Shown here piece by piece: positions 41,802 through 52,081 of a stretch of DNA of 58,151 bases; the first letter of the stretch is position 1; each line of letters starts with the position of its first letter. Source of the DNA: JBDHRG01 sp039807445 (lineage in GTDB: Bacteria; Pseudomonadota; Gammaproteobacteria; Competibacterales; Competibacteraceae). The notes beneath the pieces are model-generated. The model saw nothing but the letters and a program-made list of their open reading frames with translations. It made no database searches and had not been told where the DNA came from. The stretch spans positions 1-58,151 of the forward strand of contig JBDHRG010000002.1 in NCBI GenBank assembly GCA_039807445.1. The letters run 5' to 3'. The position numbers and the translations under genes are program-made.

Positions 41802-43802
41802 TCAGTCCTCGGCCGCGTTCGGGGGCTCGGCGGCGCGCAGGCCGGCGCGCGCGGCGTCGCGGCTGGCGTACAGTTGCGGCACCAGCTGGCGGCGGCTGAA
41901 GGCGTCGCCGAGCTTCATGCGCAGGAAGGCGTTGGTGGTGTAGCGCGTCACGCCCAGGTAGTGGCGGCGCACCAGCTGCTCGACCATCGCGGTGTAGGCC
42001 TCGAGCAGCTCGGGGGCGATGTCGAAGCCGTCGTAGTTGACGATCGCATAGACTTGGCGCCCGAGCGGCGCCAGGCGGGCCTCGACCTCGGCGCCGATGG
42101 CCTCGACCTCGGCGGCGCTGCGCACCCGCAGGTTCTCGAAGTCGATGAAGAACAGGTTCTCGTCGGGCGCGTAGCTGAAGCGCTGCGCCAGCGGCAGTGC
42201 GGTCAGCTCCTCGCGCAGCCCCATCGGCTCGGGGCGGAACAGGCGCGCGTCCATCAGCCGCAGCGGCTCGCGCACCCGCGGGCGGAAGTCCATCTGCGCG
42301 CAGATGTCACGCTCGAGCTCGACGCCCGGGGCGATCTCGATCAGCTCCAGCCCGTGCGGGCCGAGCGCGAACACGCAGCGCTCGGTCACGTACAGCACCG
42401 GCTGGCCCTGGCGGTAGGCGTGCGCGCCGCTGAAGGTGCGCTGCTCGACCCGGGCGACGAACTTGCGCTCGCGCCCCTCACGCACGATCCGCAGCCGCCC
42501 GTCCTCGAGCGCGATCTCCAGCCCCCCGGCGGTGAAGCTGCCGACGAACACCACCTTGCGCGCGTTCTGGCTGATGTTGATGAAGCCGCCGGCCCCGGCC
42601 AGCCGCGGGCCGAACTTGCTGACGTTGAGGTTGCCCTCGGCATCGGCCTGCGCCAGACCGAGGAAGGCGAGGTCGAGCCCGCCGCCGTCGTAGAAGTCGA
42701 ACTGCGCGGGCTGGTCGATGATCGCCTCGGCGTTGGTGGCGGCGCCGAAGTTCAGCCCCCCGGCCGGCACGCCGCCGATCACCCCGGGCTCGGCGGTCAG
42801 CGTCACCAGGTCGAGCACCCGCTCTTCAAACGCCACCGCCGCCACCCCCTCGGGCATGCCGATGCCGAGGTTGACCACGGCGTTCTGCGCCAGCTCGAAG
42901 GCGGCGCGCCGGGCGATCAGCTTGCGCGCATCCAGCGCCAGGGTGGCCAGGCCCTGCAGCGGCACGCGCAGCTCGGCGCTGAAGGCCGGGTCGTAGGGCG
43001 TGGCGAAGGTCTGCTGGTGGTTCTCGGGCCGCGCGACCACCACGCAGTCGACCATCACCCCCGGGATCTTGACCTGGCGCGGGTTGAGGCTGCCGCGCTC
43101 GGCCAGGCGCTCGACCTGGACGATCACCAGCCCGCCGCTGTTGCGCGCCGCGGTGGCGATCGCCAGCGCCTCGAGCGTCAGCGCCTCGCGCTCCATCGTC
43201 ACGTTGCCGTCGGCATCGGCGGTGGTGCCGCGCAGCAGCGCGACGGCGATCGGGAAGGCCCGGTAGAACAGCCAGTCGCGCCCGTCGAGGCTGATGCGCC
43301 GCACCAGGTCTTCGCGGGTCGAGGCGTTGAGCTTGCCGCCGCCGTGCGCGGGGTCGACGAAGGTGCCCAGCCCCACCGCGCTGAGCGTGCCCGGCTTGCC
43401 GGCGGCGATGTCGCGAAACAGGTGCGAGATCACCCCCTGCGGCAGGTTCCATGCCTGGATCTGGTCGGCGATCGCCAGGCGCTGCAGCTTCGGCACCAGC
43501 CCCCAGTGGCCGCCGATCACCTTCGCCACCAGCCCGGCGTGGCCGAAGTGGTTCAGGCCGCGCTCGGCGCCGTCGCCCTGGCCGGCGGCGTAGACCAGCG
43601 TCAGGCCGCGCGGCTCGGCGTGCTCGAGGAAGCGCCGCTCGAGGGCGATCGCCAGCTCCTCGGGGAAGCCGATGCCGACGAAGCCGCCGGTGGCGACGGT
43701 GTCGCCGTCGCGAACCAGGCGCAGCGCTTCGTCCGGCGTCACCACCTTGCCGCGGCGCGCCAGCGGGCGGTCGGACAGCAGCGGGTGTCGATGCGGGGTC
43801 AT
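41802..43802 (-). CDS. Fused alpha-beta acyl-CoA:acid CoA transferase
   Basis: A 666-residue single-chain family I CoA transferase (YdiF/PCT-like). The N-terminal half has DGDTVATGGFVGIGFPEELA, the C-terminal half NLGIGMPEGVAAVAFEE and the catalytic glutamate in TLTAEPGVIGGVPAGGLNFG near residue 330. Homologues use propionate, acetoacetate, lactate or acetate. Next to the liu genes, acetoacetate or a branched acid is a sensible substrate, moving CoA so that acetoacetate from the HMG-CoA lyase becomes acetoacetyl-CoA. It runs about 100 residues beyond YdiF-like members at the C-terminus. Confidence 0.85.
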   Translation of the reverse strand: MTPHRHPLLSDRPLARRGKVVTPDEALRLVRDGDTVATGGFVGIGFPEELAIALERRFLEHAEPRGLTLVYAAGQGDGAERGLNHFGHAGLVAKVIGGHWGLVPKLQRLAIADQIQAWNLPQGVISHLFRDIAAGKPGTLSAVGLGTFVDPAHGGGKLNASTREDLVRRISLDGRDWLFYRAFPIAVALLRGTTADADGNVTMEREALTLEALAIATAARNSGGLVIVQVERLAERGSLNPRQVKIPGVMVDCVVVARPENHQQTFATPYDPAFSAELRVPLQGLATLALDARKLIARRAAFELAQNAVVNLGIGMPEGVAAVAFEERVLDLVTLTAEPGVIGGVPAGGLNFGAATNAEAIIDQPAQFDFYDGGGLDLAFLGLAQADAEGNLNVSKFGPRLAGAGGFINISQNARKVVFVGSFTAGGLEIALEDGRLRIVREGRERKFVARVEQRTFSGAHAYRQGQPVLYVTERCVFALGPHGLELIEIAPGVELERDICAQMDFRPRVREPLRLMDARLFRPEPMGLREELTALPLAQRFSYAPDENLFFIDFENLRVRSAAEVEAIGAEVEARLAPLGRQVYAIVNYDGFDIAPELLEAYTAMVEQLVRRHYLGVTRYTTNAFLRMKLGDAFSRRQLVPQLYASRDAARAGLRAAEPPNAAED

Positions 43803-44016
43803 GGTCGCTCTCCTGGCGCCGGAGCCCGGCGCCGTATCAAACCGTGTCAGTAGGTCCAGATCGGGTCGCTCGCGCTAACTCTAGAGCCTGGACTTTCGTG
43901 ACGTGGGATTGCGTTGCGCAGTCCGGGGTCCCGCACGCATGCAGCGGCGGCTGGCACGGCCGCGGGTTCACCGTGAGCCCGATTGCCGGCGGTGCGATTG
44001 ACGTCAACGCCGATGC

Positions 44017-44895
44017 ATGCTGAGCTGCCGGCACCTGCGCCGCGATCCGGGAATCGACGTGAGCCACGACACCGAGCTGAATGCCGCCATCGCCGCGCAC
44101 TGGAGCCGGCGCGATCCGCTCGCCTGGATCGTCGCCAGGCTCGAAGCCGAGGGCCTCGCCGCACCGGGCTGGCGTGACGTCGCGCGCTTCGACCAGATCC
44201 ACGCCGGCGGCTTGCGTGCGGTGCGCCAACTCGCGACGCTGGCCATGGTCGCGCCGGGGATGCGGATCGTCGACCTCGGCGGCGGGCTCGGCGGCGCGGC
44301 GCGGTTCCTGGCCGCCGAGCACGGCGCCGACGTGGCGTGCATCGACCTGACCGAAGCGCTGGTCGATGCGGGTTCGGCGCTGACCAGACTCGTCGGGCTG
44401 CAAGGCCGCGTCGAGCACGTGCTCGCCGACGCGACCGCGGTGCCGCTGCCCGATGCGAGCTGCGACGGCGTCTGGGTGCAGCACCTGGCGCTGCACCTGC
44501 CCGAGCCCGGCCGGCTGTGGGCCGAGGCGGCGCGGCTGCTGAAACCGGGTGGATGGCTCGCGTTCCACGAGTGGGTGCTGGGCGGCGCGGGCGCGCCGTA
44601 CTACCCGGCGCCGTGGGCGCCCGCCGACGGCAGCCTGAGCTTCCTGGCGCCGCGCGAGGCTTTCCTCGGCGCGATCGCGGCGGCCGGCTTCGCGCGGGTC
44701 GAAGTCCGCGACGTGTCGGCGGCGATGGCCGAGGCCTACGCCCGCCAGGCCGAGGCGCTGGCGCGCGGCGGCGACAGCCCGGTGCTGGCCGAAGGCGAGG
44801 CGCTGGCGGTGGTGCTCAATGCCGAGCGCAGCCTGCGCGAAGGGCGGGCGGCGTGCCTGATGGGGGTCGCGCAGCGGCTCCATGGCAGCCGATAG
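44017..44895 (+). CDS. SAM-dependent methyltransferase (class I)
   Basis: A 292-residue Rossmann-fold methyltransferase. SAM motif I is MRIVDLGGGLGGAARFLAAE, motif II ACIDLTEALVDAG, motif III ADATAVPLPDASCDGVWVQH, and post-I GGWLAFHEWVLGG. It is similar to UbiE/sterol-type methyltransferases; the substrate is unknown. A GTG at 44059 is an alternative start. It lies divergent to the CoA transferase and 71 bases before the acyl-CoA ligase; a TTGACGTCAA palindrome (43998-44007) sits just upstream. Confidence 0.75.
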   Translation: MLSCRHLRRDPGIDVSHDTELNAAIAAHWSRRDPLAWIVARLEAEGLAAPGWRDVARFDQIHAGGLRAVRQLATLAMVAPGMRIVDLGGGLGGAARFLAAEHGADVACIDLTEALVDAGSALTRLVGLQGRVEHVLADATAVPLPDASCDGVWVQHLALHLPEPGRLWAEAARLLKPGGWLAFHEWVLGGAGAPYYPAPWAPADGSLSFLAPREAFLGAIAAAGFARVEVRDVSAAMAEAYARQAEALARGGDSPVLAEGEALAVVLNAERSLREGRAACLMGVAQRLHGSR

Positions 44896-44898
44896 TAA

Positions 44899-44920
44899 TT
44901 GACGTTGACGTAAACGTCAT
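44899..44920 (+). promoter_or_regulatory. LiuR-type operator and promoter of the icmF-side ligase
   Basis: Two overlapping palindromes, TTGACGT-TG-ACGTAAA (44899-44914) and TTGACGT-AA-ACGTCAT (44905-44920), in the same 6-base offset as at liuA. TTGACG (44899-44904) followed by TATATA (from 44921, 16 bases later) gives a good promoter under the box. Confidence 0.8.
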
Positions 44921-44966
44921 TATATATATCGTCCGCGCATCGTTCGGTTCCACCAGGAGGATTCCG

Positions 44967-46667
44967 ATGTCGACCCCGTTCACCGCGTTTCTGGAAGCCC
45001 GCGATTTCCTGCTCGAACACCGCGAAGACTACGAAAGCGCGTACGCCGGCTTCCGCTGGCCGCGGCTCGAGACCTTCAACTGGGCGCTGGACTGGTTCGA
45101 CGCGCTGGCGCGCGGCGAGCGCGCCGAGGCCGTCGCGCTGTGGGTGGTCGACGAAGACGGCACGGAAACCCGGCTCTCGTTCGCCGAGCTGGCGGCGCGC
45201 TCGAACCGGGTCGCCAATTTCCTGCGCGCGCAGGGCGTGCGGCGCGGCGACCGCGTGCTGCTGATGCTCGGCAACGTCGTGCCGCTGTGGGAGACGATGC
45301 TCGCGGCGATCAAGCTCGGCGCGGTGGTGATCCCGGCGACCACGCAGCTCGGCACCGACGACCTGCTCGACCGCTTCGAGCGCGGCGGCGTGCGCCACGT
45401 CGTGGCGGGGGTCGGGGATGCCGTCAAATTCGACCCGATCCCGGGCGGCTACACCCGAATCGCGGTCGGCGGTGAGCGCGCCGGCTGGACCGACTTCGAT
45501 GCGGCTCGCGGCTTCCCGGCCGAGTTCGCGCCCGAGGGCGAGACGCGGGCCGACGACCCGCTGCTGCTGTACTTCACCTCGGGCACCACCTCCAAGCCCA
45601 AGCTGGTCGAGCACACGCAGGTCAGCTACCCGGTCGGGCATCTGTCGACGATGTACTGGATCGGACTGAAGCCCGATGACGTGCACTGGAACATCAGCTC
45701 ACCGGGCTGGGCCAAGCACGCCTGGAGCAACCTGTTCGCGCCGTGGAACGCCGGCGCGACGGTGTTCGTGTTCAACTACGCGCGCTTCGACGCCAGGCGC
45801 GTGCTCGAGACGCTGGTCCGCTGCGGCGTGACCACGCTGTGCGCACCGCCGACCGTGTGGCGCATGCTGATCCAGGAGGACCTGGCCAGCCACCCGGTGC
45901 AAATCCGCGAGATCGTCGGCGCCGGCGAGCCGCTGAACCCCGAGGTGATCGAGCGCGTGCGCGCCGCCTGGGGCATCACGATCCGCGACGGCTACGGTCA
46001 GACCGAGACCACCGCGCAGATCGGCAACACTCCGGGCCAGCCGCTGAAGCCAGGCTCGATGGGCCGGCCGCTGCCCGGCTATCGCGTCGCGCTGCTCGAC
46101 CCCGACGGCAAGCCGGCCGACGAGGGCGAGATCGCGCTCGAGCTCGGTGCGGCGCGCCCGCTCGGACTGATGACCGGCTACCGCGGCGACGCCGACAAGA
46201 CCGCGGCGGTGATGCAGGGCGGGTTCTACCGCTGCGGCGACGTCGCCAGCCGCGACGCCGACGGCTGCATCACCTACGTCGGCCGCGCCGACGACGTGTT
46301 CAAGGCTTCCGACTACCGCATCAGCCCGTTCGAGCTCGAGAGCGTGCTGATCGAGCACGAGGCCGTCGCCGAGGCGGCGGTGGTGCCGAGCCCCGATCCG
46401 CTGCGCCTGGCGGTGCCCAAGGCGTTCGTGATCCTGCGCCAGGGGCACGAGCCGAGCCGGGCGCTGGCGCTCGACATCTTCCGCTTCGTCCGCGCGGCGC
46501 TGGCGCCGTACAAGCGCGTGCGCCGGCTCGAGTTCGCGGACCTGCCGAAGACGATCTCGGGCAAGATCCGCCGCGTCGAGCTGCGCAAGGCCGAGCAGGC
46601 GCGCGCGTCCGATGCGCCGCGCGGGCCGCTGGAGTTCTGGGAAGACGACTTCCCCGAGCTCAAATAA
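44967..46667 (+). CDS. AMP-forming acyl-CoA synthetase upstream of icmF
   Basis: A 566-residue adenylate-forming ligase of the medium-chain/AcsM-like type. Motifs: LLYFTSGTTSKPKLVEHTQ (ATP loop), RDGYGQTETTAQIGN (adenine site), GYRGDADKTAAVM, YRCGDVASRDADGCITYVGR (hinge Asp and Arg) and LPKTISGKIRRVELR (catalytic Lys). Start has AGGAGG 6-11 bases upstream. A LiuR-type box covers its promoter, and icmF follows 150 bases later. It probably activates isobutyrate, isovalerate or pivalate; substrate not proven. Confidence 0.88.
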   Translation: MSTPFTAFLEARDFLLEHREDYESAYAGFRWPRLETFNWALDWFDALARGERAEAVALWVVDEDGTETRLSFAELAARSNRVANFLRAQGVRRGDRVLLMLGNVVPLWETMLAAIKLGAVVIPATTQLGTDDLLDRFERGGVRHVVAGVGDAVKFDPIPGGYTRIAVGGERAGWTDFDAARGFPAEFAPEGETRADDPLLLYFTSGTTSKPKLVEHTQVSYPVGHLSTMYWIGLKPDDVHWNISSPGWAKHAWSNLFAPWNAGATVFVFNYARFDARRVLETLVRCGVTTLCAPPTVWRMLIQEDLASHPVQIREIVGAGEPLNPEVIERVRAAWGITIRDGYGQTETTAQIGNTPGQPLKPGSMGRPLPGYRVALLDPDGKPADEGEIALELGAARPLGLMTGYRGDADKTAAVMQGGFYRCGDVASRDADGCITYVGRADDVFKASDYRISPFELESVLIEHEAVAEAAVVPSPDPLRLAVPKAFVILRQGHEPSRALALDIFRFVRAALAPYKRVRRLEFADLPKTISGKIRRVELRKAEQARASDAPRGPLEFWEDDFPELK

Positions 46668-46821
46668 GCTTTCTTCAGTCCGGGCCGAGGCATAACCCCA
46701 CGAGGGCAGCCCCGGCCTTCGCATCGGGCGGTGCCGCCGGCCGCAACCCAGAGTGCCGCGCCGCCGCTGCCAGAACCACCCGGCTGCCGAGCCGGGGCCA
46801 TCCCAGGGGAGCGAGAAACCG

Positions 46822-49800
46822 ATGTCCGCAGTCGTCAAGCCGATCGCCGCGAGCGCACCGTACAAACCCAAGCACAAGGTGCGTTTCGTCACCGCCGCCA
46901 GCCTGTTCGACGGCCACGATGCCTCGATCAACATCATGCGTCGCATCCTGCAGGCGCAGGGGGCAGAAGTGATCCATCTCGGCCACAACCGCTCGGTCGA
47001 CGAAGTCGTCACCGCGGCGCTGGCCGAAGACGTGCAGGGCATCGCCGTCAGCTCGTACCAGGGCGGCCACGTCGAGTACTTCAAGTACATGATCGACCTG
47101 CTGCGCAGCCGTGGCGGCGGGAACATCAAGGTGTTCGGCGGCGGCGGCGGGGTGATCGTGCCGGCCGAGATTCGCGAGCTGCACGACTACGGCGTCACGA
47201 GGATCTTCTCGCCCGAGGACGGTCAGCGCATGGGGCTCGCCGGCATGATCCGCTGGATGGTCGAGACCTGCGACGAAGACCTGGCCGGCCAGGCGCCGGC
47301 TTCGCTCGACGGCCTCAAGGCCGGCGAACACCGGGCGCTGGCGCGGGTCATCACCGCGCTCGAGGCCGGCGCGCTGCCGGCACCGCTGCGCGAGGCGATC
47401 GTCAACGACGCCGCCAAGCGCGCGGTGCCGGTGCTCGGCATCACCGGCACCGGCGGCGCCGGCAAGTCGTCCCTGACCGACGAGCTGATCCGCCGCTTCC
47501 GCCTCGACCAGAACGATGCGCTGAAGATCGCGATCATCGCCGCCGACCCCTCGCGCAGGAAGAGCGGCGGCGCCTTGCTCGGCGACCGCATCCGCATGAA
47601 CGCGGTCGACCACGGCAAGCTCTACGTGCGCTCGCTCTCCACCCGCGCCGGTGGCGCCGAAGTGCCCGAGAACCTCGCCGACGTGATCGCCGCGTGCAAG
47701 CTCGCCGGCTTCGACCTGGTGGTGGTCGAAACCCCCGGCATCGGCCAGGGCGGTGCCGGCATCGTGCCCTTCGCCGACGTGTCGCTGTACGTGATGACGC
47801 CCGAGTTCGGCGCTGCCAGCCAGCTCGAGAAGATCGACATGCTCGACTTCGCCGACGTGGTCGCGATCAACAAGTTCGACCGCAAGGGCGGCGAAGACGC
47901 ACTCAGGGACGTGCGCAAGCAGGTGCAGCGCAACAAGGAAGCCTTCGGCACCGCGCCGGAAGAGATGGCGGTGTTCGGCACCATCGCCTCGCGCTTCAAC
48001 GACGACGGCATCACCGCGCTGTACCAGTGCCTGCTCGAGCAGCTCAAGGCCAAGAGCCTGAAGCCGGCCAAGTCGCGGCTGCCGCCGGTGACGGTCAAGG
48101 CCTCCTCGGGCAAGACGGTGATCGTGCCGCCGGGCCGCAGCCGCTATCTGGCCGAGATCGCCGACACGGTGCGCGGCTACCACAAGCAGATCGCCGAGCA
48201 GGCCGGCTTCGTGCGCAGCCGCCAGCAGCTCGCCGCGGTCAAGGCGCTGGTGGCGAAGGAGGGCGGCGACACGGCGACGATCGATGCGCTGCTCGCCAAG
48301 GTCGAGGAACGCATCGACCCGCGTGCGCGCAAGCTGGTCGACCAGTGGCCGAAAGTGGTCGAGAGCTACTCGGGCGACGAGTACGTGGTCAAAATCCGCG
48401 ACAGAGAGGTGCGCTACGCGCTGACCTCGACCTCGCTGTCGGGCTCGCGGATCCCCAAGGTCGCGCTGCCGCGCTTCGAGGACCACGGCGAGCTGCTGAA
48501 ATTCCTGCTGAAGGAGAACCTGCCGGGCAGCTTCCCGTACACGGGGGGCGTGTTCGCCTTCAAGCGCGAGAACGAGGATCCGACGCGGATGTTCGCCGGC
48601 GAGGGTGACGCCTTCCGCACCAACAAGCGCTTCCACTACCTGTCCGAAGGCCAGCCGGCGACGCGGCTGTCGACCGCGTTCGATTCGGTGACGCTGTACG
48701 GCTGCGACCCCGACGAGCGTCCCGACATCTACGGCAAGGTCGGCAATTCGGGCGTGTCGATCGCCACGCTCGACGACATGAAGGTGCTGTACTCGGGCTT
48801 CGACCTGTGCCTGCCCTCGACCTCGGTGTCGATGACGATCAACGGCCCGGCACCGACGATCCTGGCGATGTTCCTGAACACCGCGGTCGAGCAGCAGTTC
48901 GAGAAGTTCGAGCGCGACAACGGCCGCGCGCCCACCGACGACGAGGCGGCCAAGATCCGCGCCTGGGCGCTGTCGACGGTGCGCGGTACGGTGCAGGCCG
49001 ACATCCTCAAGGAGGACCAGGGCCAGAACACCTGCATCTTCTCGACCGAGTTCGCGCTGAAGCTGATGGCGGACATCCAGGAGTACTTCGTCCACCACCA
49101 GGTGCGCAACTTCTACTCGGTGTCGATTTCCGGCTACCACATCGCCGAGGCCGGCGCCAATCCGATCAGCCAGCTCGCGTTCACGCTCGCCAACGGTTTC
49201 ACCTACGTCGAGACCTACCTGGCGCGCGGGATGCACATCGACGACTTCGCACCCAACCTGTCGTTCTTCTTCTCCAACGGCATGGACCCCGAGTACACGG
49301 TGATGGGGCGGGTCGCGCGGCGGATCTGGGCCGCGGCGATGCGCTTCAGGTACGGCGCCAACGAGCGCAGCCAGAAGCTCAAGTACCACGTGCAGACCTC
49401 GGGGCGCTCGCTGCACGCGCAGGAGATGGCGTTCAACGACATCCGCACCACGCTGCAGGCGCTGATCGCGATCTACGACAACTGCAACTCGCTGCACACC
49501 AACGCCTACGACGAGGCGATCACCACGCCGACCGAGGAGTCGGTGCGCCGCGCGATGGCGATCCAGCTGATCATCAACCGCGAGTGGGGGCTGGCGAAGA
49601 ACGAGAACCCCAACCAGGGCAGCTTCATCGTCGACGAACTCACCGACCTGGTCGAGGAGGCGGTGCTGAAGGAGTTCGAGCGCATCGCCGAGCGCGGCGG
49701 CGTGCTCGGCGCGATGGAGACCGGCTACCAGCGCGGCAAGATCCAGGAGGAATCGCTGCTGTACGAAACCCGCAAGCACGACGGGTCGCTGCCGATCATC

Positions 49801-50082
49801 GGCGTCAACACCTTCCGCAACCCCAACGGCGACGCGGTGCCCGAGCACATCGAGCTGGCGCGCTCGACCGACGAGGAGAAGCAGAGCCAGCTCGCGCGGC
49901 TGCGCGACTTCCACGCGCGCCACGCCCTCGAGGCGGGGCCGATGCTCGAGCGGCTGAAGGCGGCGGCGATCGCCAACGCCAACGTGTTCGAGGTGCTGAT
50001 GGACGCGGTGCGCTGCTGCTCGCTCGGCCAGATCACCGAGGCGCTGTTCGAGGTCGGCGGCAAGTATCGGCGCAACATGTAA
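46822..50082 (+). CDS. icmF: Fused isobutyryl-CoA mutase IcmF (B12-dependent, with G-protein chaperone domain)
   Basis: A 1086-residue protein of IcmF size. The B12-binding domain is first, with the lower axial His in ASLFDGHDAS (His32) and the pocket IAVSSYQGGHVEYFK. The MeaI-type GTPase chaperone follows: P-loop ITGTGGAGKSSL near residue 210 and NKFD near 350. The large-subunit TIM barrel comes last (SVSISGYHIAEAGANP, HVQTSGRSLHAQEM). IcmF interconverts isobutyryl- and n-butyryl-CoA; some members also convert pivalyl- and isovaleryl-CoA. The start has AGGGGAG upstream. 3-Hydroxybutyryl-CoA dehydrogenase and enoyl-CoA hydratase genes follow. Confidence 0.95.
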   Translation: MSAVVKPIAASAPYKPKHKVRFVTAASLFDGHDASINIMRRILQAQGAEVIHLGHNRSVDEVVTAALAEDVQGIAVSSYQGGHVEYFKYMIDLLRSRGGGNIKVFGGGGGVIVPAEIRELHDYGVTRIFSPEDGQRMGLAGMIRWMVETCDEDLAGQAPASLDGLKAGEHRALARVITALEAGALPAPLREAIVNDAAKRAVPVLGITGTGGAGKSSLTDELIRRFRLDQNDALKIAIIAADPSRRKSGGALLGDRIRMNAVDHGKLYVRSLSTRAGGAEVPENLADVIAACKLAGFDLVVVETPGIGQGGAGIVPFADVSLYVMTPEFGAASQLEKIDMLDFADVVAINKFDRKGGEDALRDVRKQVQRNKEAFGTAPEEMAVFGTIASRFNDDGITALYQCLLEQLKAKSLKPAKSRLPPVTVKASSGKTVIVPPGRSRYLAEIADTVRGYHKQIAEQAGFVRSRQQLAAVKALVAKEGGDTATIDALLAKVEERIDPRARKLVDQWPKVVESYSGDEYVVKIRDREVRYALTSTSLSGSRIPKVALPRFEDHGELLKFLLKENLPGSFPYTGGVFAFKRENEDPTRMFAGEGDAFRTNKRFHYLSEGQPATRLSTAFDSVTLYGCDPDERPDIYGKVGNSGVSIATLDDMKVLYSGFDLCLPSTSVSMTINGPAPTILAMFLNTAVEQQFEKFERDNGRAPTDDEAAKIRAWALSTVRGTVQADILKEDQGQNTCIFSTEFALKLMADIQEYFVHHQVRNFYSVSISGYHIAEAGANPISQLAFTLANGFTYVETYLARGMHIDDFAPNLSFFFSNGMDPEYTVMGRVARRIWAAAMRFRYGANERSQKLKYHVQTSGRSLHAQEMAFNDIRTTLQALIAIYDNCNSLHTNAYDEAITTPTEESVRRAMAIQLIINREWGLAKNENPNQGSFIVDELTDLVEEAVLKEFERIAERGGVLGAMETGYQRGKIQEESLLYETRKHDGSLPIIGVNTFRNPNGDAVPEHIELARSTDEEKQSQLARLRDFHARHALEAGPMLERLKAAAIANANVFEVLMDAVRCCSLGQITEALFEVGGKYRRNM

Positions 50083-50152
50083 GGCACGAGGTACGAGGAG
50101 CGAGGCACGAGCGGCGATCCACTCGCACCTCGTGTCTCGCTCCTCGTACCTT
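50083..50152. repeat. Heptamer-repeat hairpin, copy 7 (icmF-hbd gap)
   Basis: Left arm GAGGTAC-GAGGAGC-GAGGCAC-GAG (50088-50111) pairs with the right arm (about 50129-50152), whose reverse complement is AAGGTAC-GAGGAGC-GAGACAC-GAG. A near-perfect stem of about 24 bp. Confidence 0.75.
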
Positions 50153-50214
50153 TGGGATACTCTGAACGCCGTTTTGCGGCTCTGACCGGGCCAGGGACAT
50201 CGAGGGGGATCAAC

Positions 50215-51063
<849 letters not shown>

Positions 51064-51066
<3 letters not shown>

Positions 51067-51131
51067 GGCACGAGGCGCGAGGCGCGGGGCACGAGTGGGT
51101 TCACTCGCACCTCGCACCTCGTGCCTCGCGC
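51064..51131. repeat. Heptamer-repeat hairpin, copy 8 (hbd-crotonase gap)
   Basis: Left arm GAGGCAC-GAGGCGC-GAGGCGC-GGGGCAC-GAG (51065-51095), right arm CTCGCACCTCGCACCTCGTG (from 51104) with CCTCGCGCCC after. It overlaps the hbd stop codon by 1-2 bases. Confidence 0.7.
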
Positions 51132-51150
51132 CCTTCAGGAGCGAAGCGAA

Positions 51151-51939
51151 GTGAGCGACTACGAAAACATCCTGCTCGATCAGCCCGAGCCCGGCATCTG
51201 GCTGCTGACGCTGAACCGCCCGAAGGCGCTGAACGCGCTGAACGGCGCGCTGGTCGCCGAGCTGCACGATGCCGTGACCAAGGTCGGCGCCGAGCGCGAC
51301 GCGCGCGTGCTGCTCTTGACCGGCGCCGGCGACAAGGCCTTCGTCGCCGGCGCCGACATCAAGGAGATGCAGGACTACAGCGGCATAGCGGCGCAGGCCT
51401 GGGCGCGACGGACGATGGCGGCCTTCCGCGCGCTCGAGACGCTTCCGATCCCGACGATCGCCGTGGTCAACGGCTACGCGCTCGGCGGCGGCAACGAGCT
51501 GGCGATGAGCTGCGACTGGATCCTGGCGTCCGAGAAAGCCGTGTTCGGCCAGCCCGAAGTCAACCTCGGCGTCACCCCGGGCTTCGGCGGCACGCAGCGG
51601 CTGAGCCGCCTGGTCGGGCGCGCGATGGCGCTCGAGCTGCTGATCACGGGCCGCCAGGTCAAGGCCAACGAGGCCAAGAGCCTGGGGCTGATCAACCACG
51701 TGTTCCCGGCCGAAGAGCTGATGGCGAAGGCGCTCGAGCAGGCGCGCGCGATCGCCGCGAAAGGCCCGATCGCGGTCAGGCTGTGCAAGGAAGCGGTCCA
51801 GCGCGGCCAGGACCTCGACCTCGACAACGCCTGCCAGCTCGAAGCGCAGGTGTTCGGCCTGTGCTTCTCGACCGAAGACCAGAAGGAAGGCATGAAGGCC
51901 TTCGTCGAGAAGCGCGCGACGGAATTCCGCAATCGTTGA
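51151..51939 (+). CDS. Enoyl-CoA hydratase (crotonase)
   Basis: A 262-residue crotonase. The two catalytic glutamates are in GGGNELAMSCDWILA and FGQPEVNLGVTPGFGGTQRL; the oxyanion hole is KAFVAGADIKEMQDY. It hydrates crotonyl-CoA to 3-hydroxybutyryl-CoA. The start is a GTG (51151) with AGGAG upstream. With hbd, the thiolase and the dehydrogenase at 33973 it completes butyryl-CoA beta-oxidation. Confidence 0.93.
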   Translation: MSDYENILLDQPEPGIWLLTLNRPKALNALNGALVAELHDAVTKVGAERDARVLLLTGAGDKAFVAGADIKEMQDYSGIAAQAWARRTMAAFRALETLPIPTIAVVNGYALGGGNELAMSCDWILASEKAVFGQPEVNLGVTPGFGGTQRLSRLVGRAMALELLITGRQVKANEAKSLGLINHVFPAEELMAKALEQARAIAAKGPIAVRLCKEAVQRGQDLDLDNACQLEAQVFGLCFSTEDQKEGMKAFVEKRATEFRNR

Positions 51940-52081
51940 TCCGCAATCCCCGCTCCCCGGGGCAGCACGCAGCGGGGCGGGGAAAGCCCCCTCCTCGCAG
52001 TGCTCCCCCGTAGCGGTGCCGCCTTCGGACTTGTCATCCTAGAATGTAAGGAAGTAATGCCATTCTGAAGGAAGGACGGTC

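Noticed and set aside
50081..50154. CRISPR-like array
   Set aside because: The tandem units are 7 bases long and inverted between arms, with no spacers and no cas genes.
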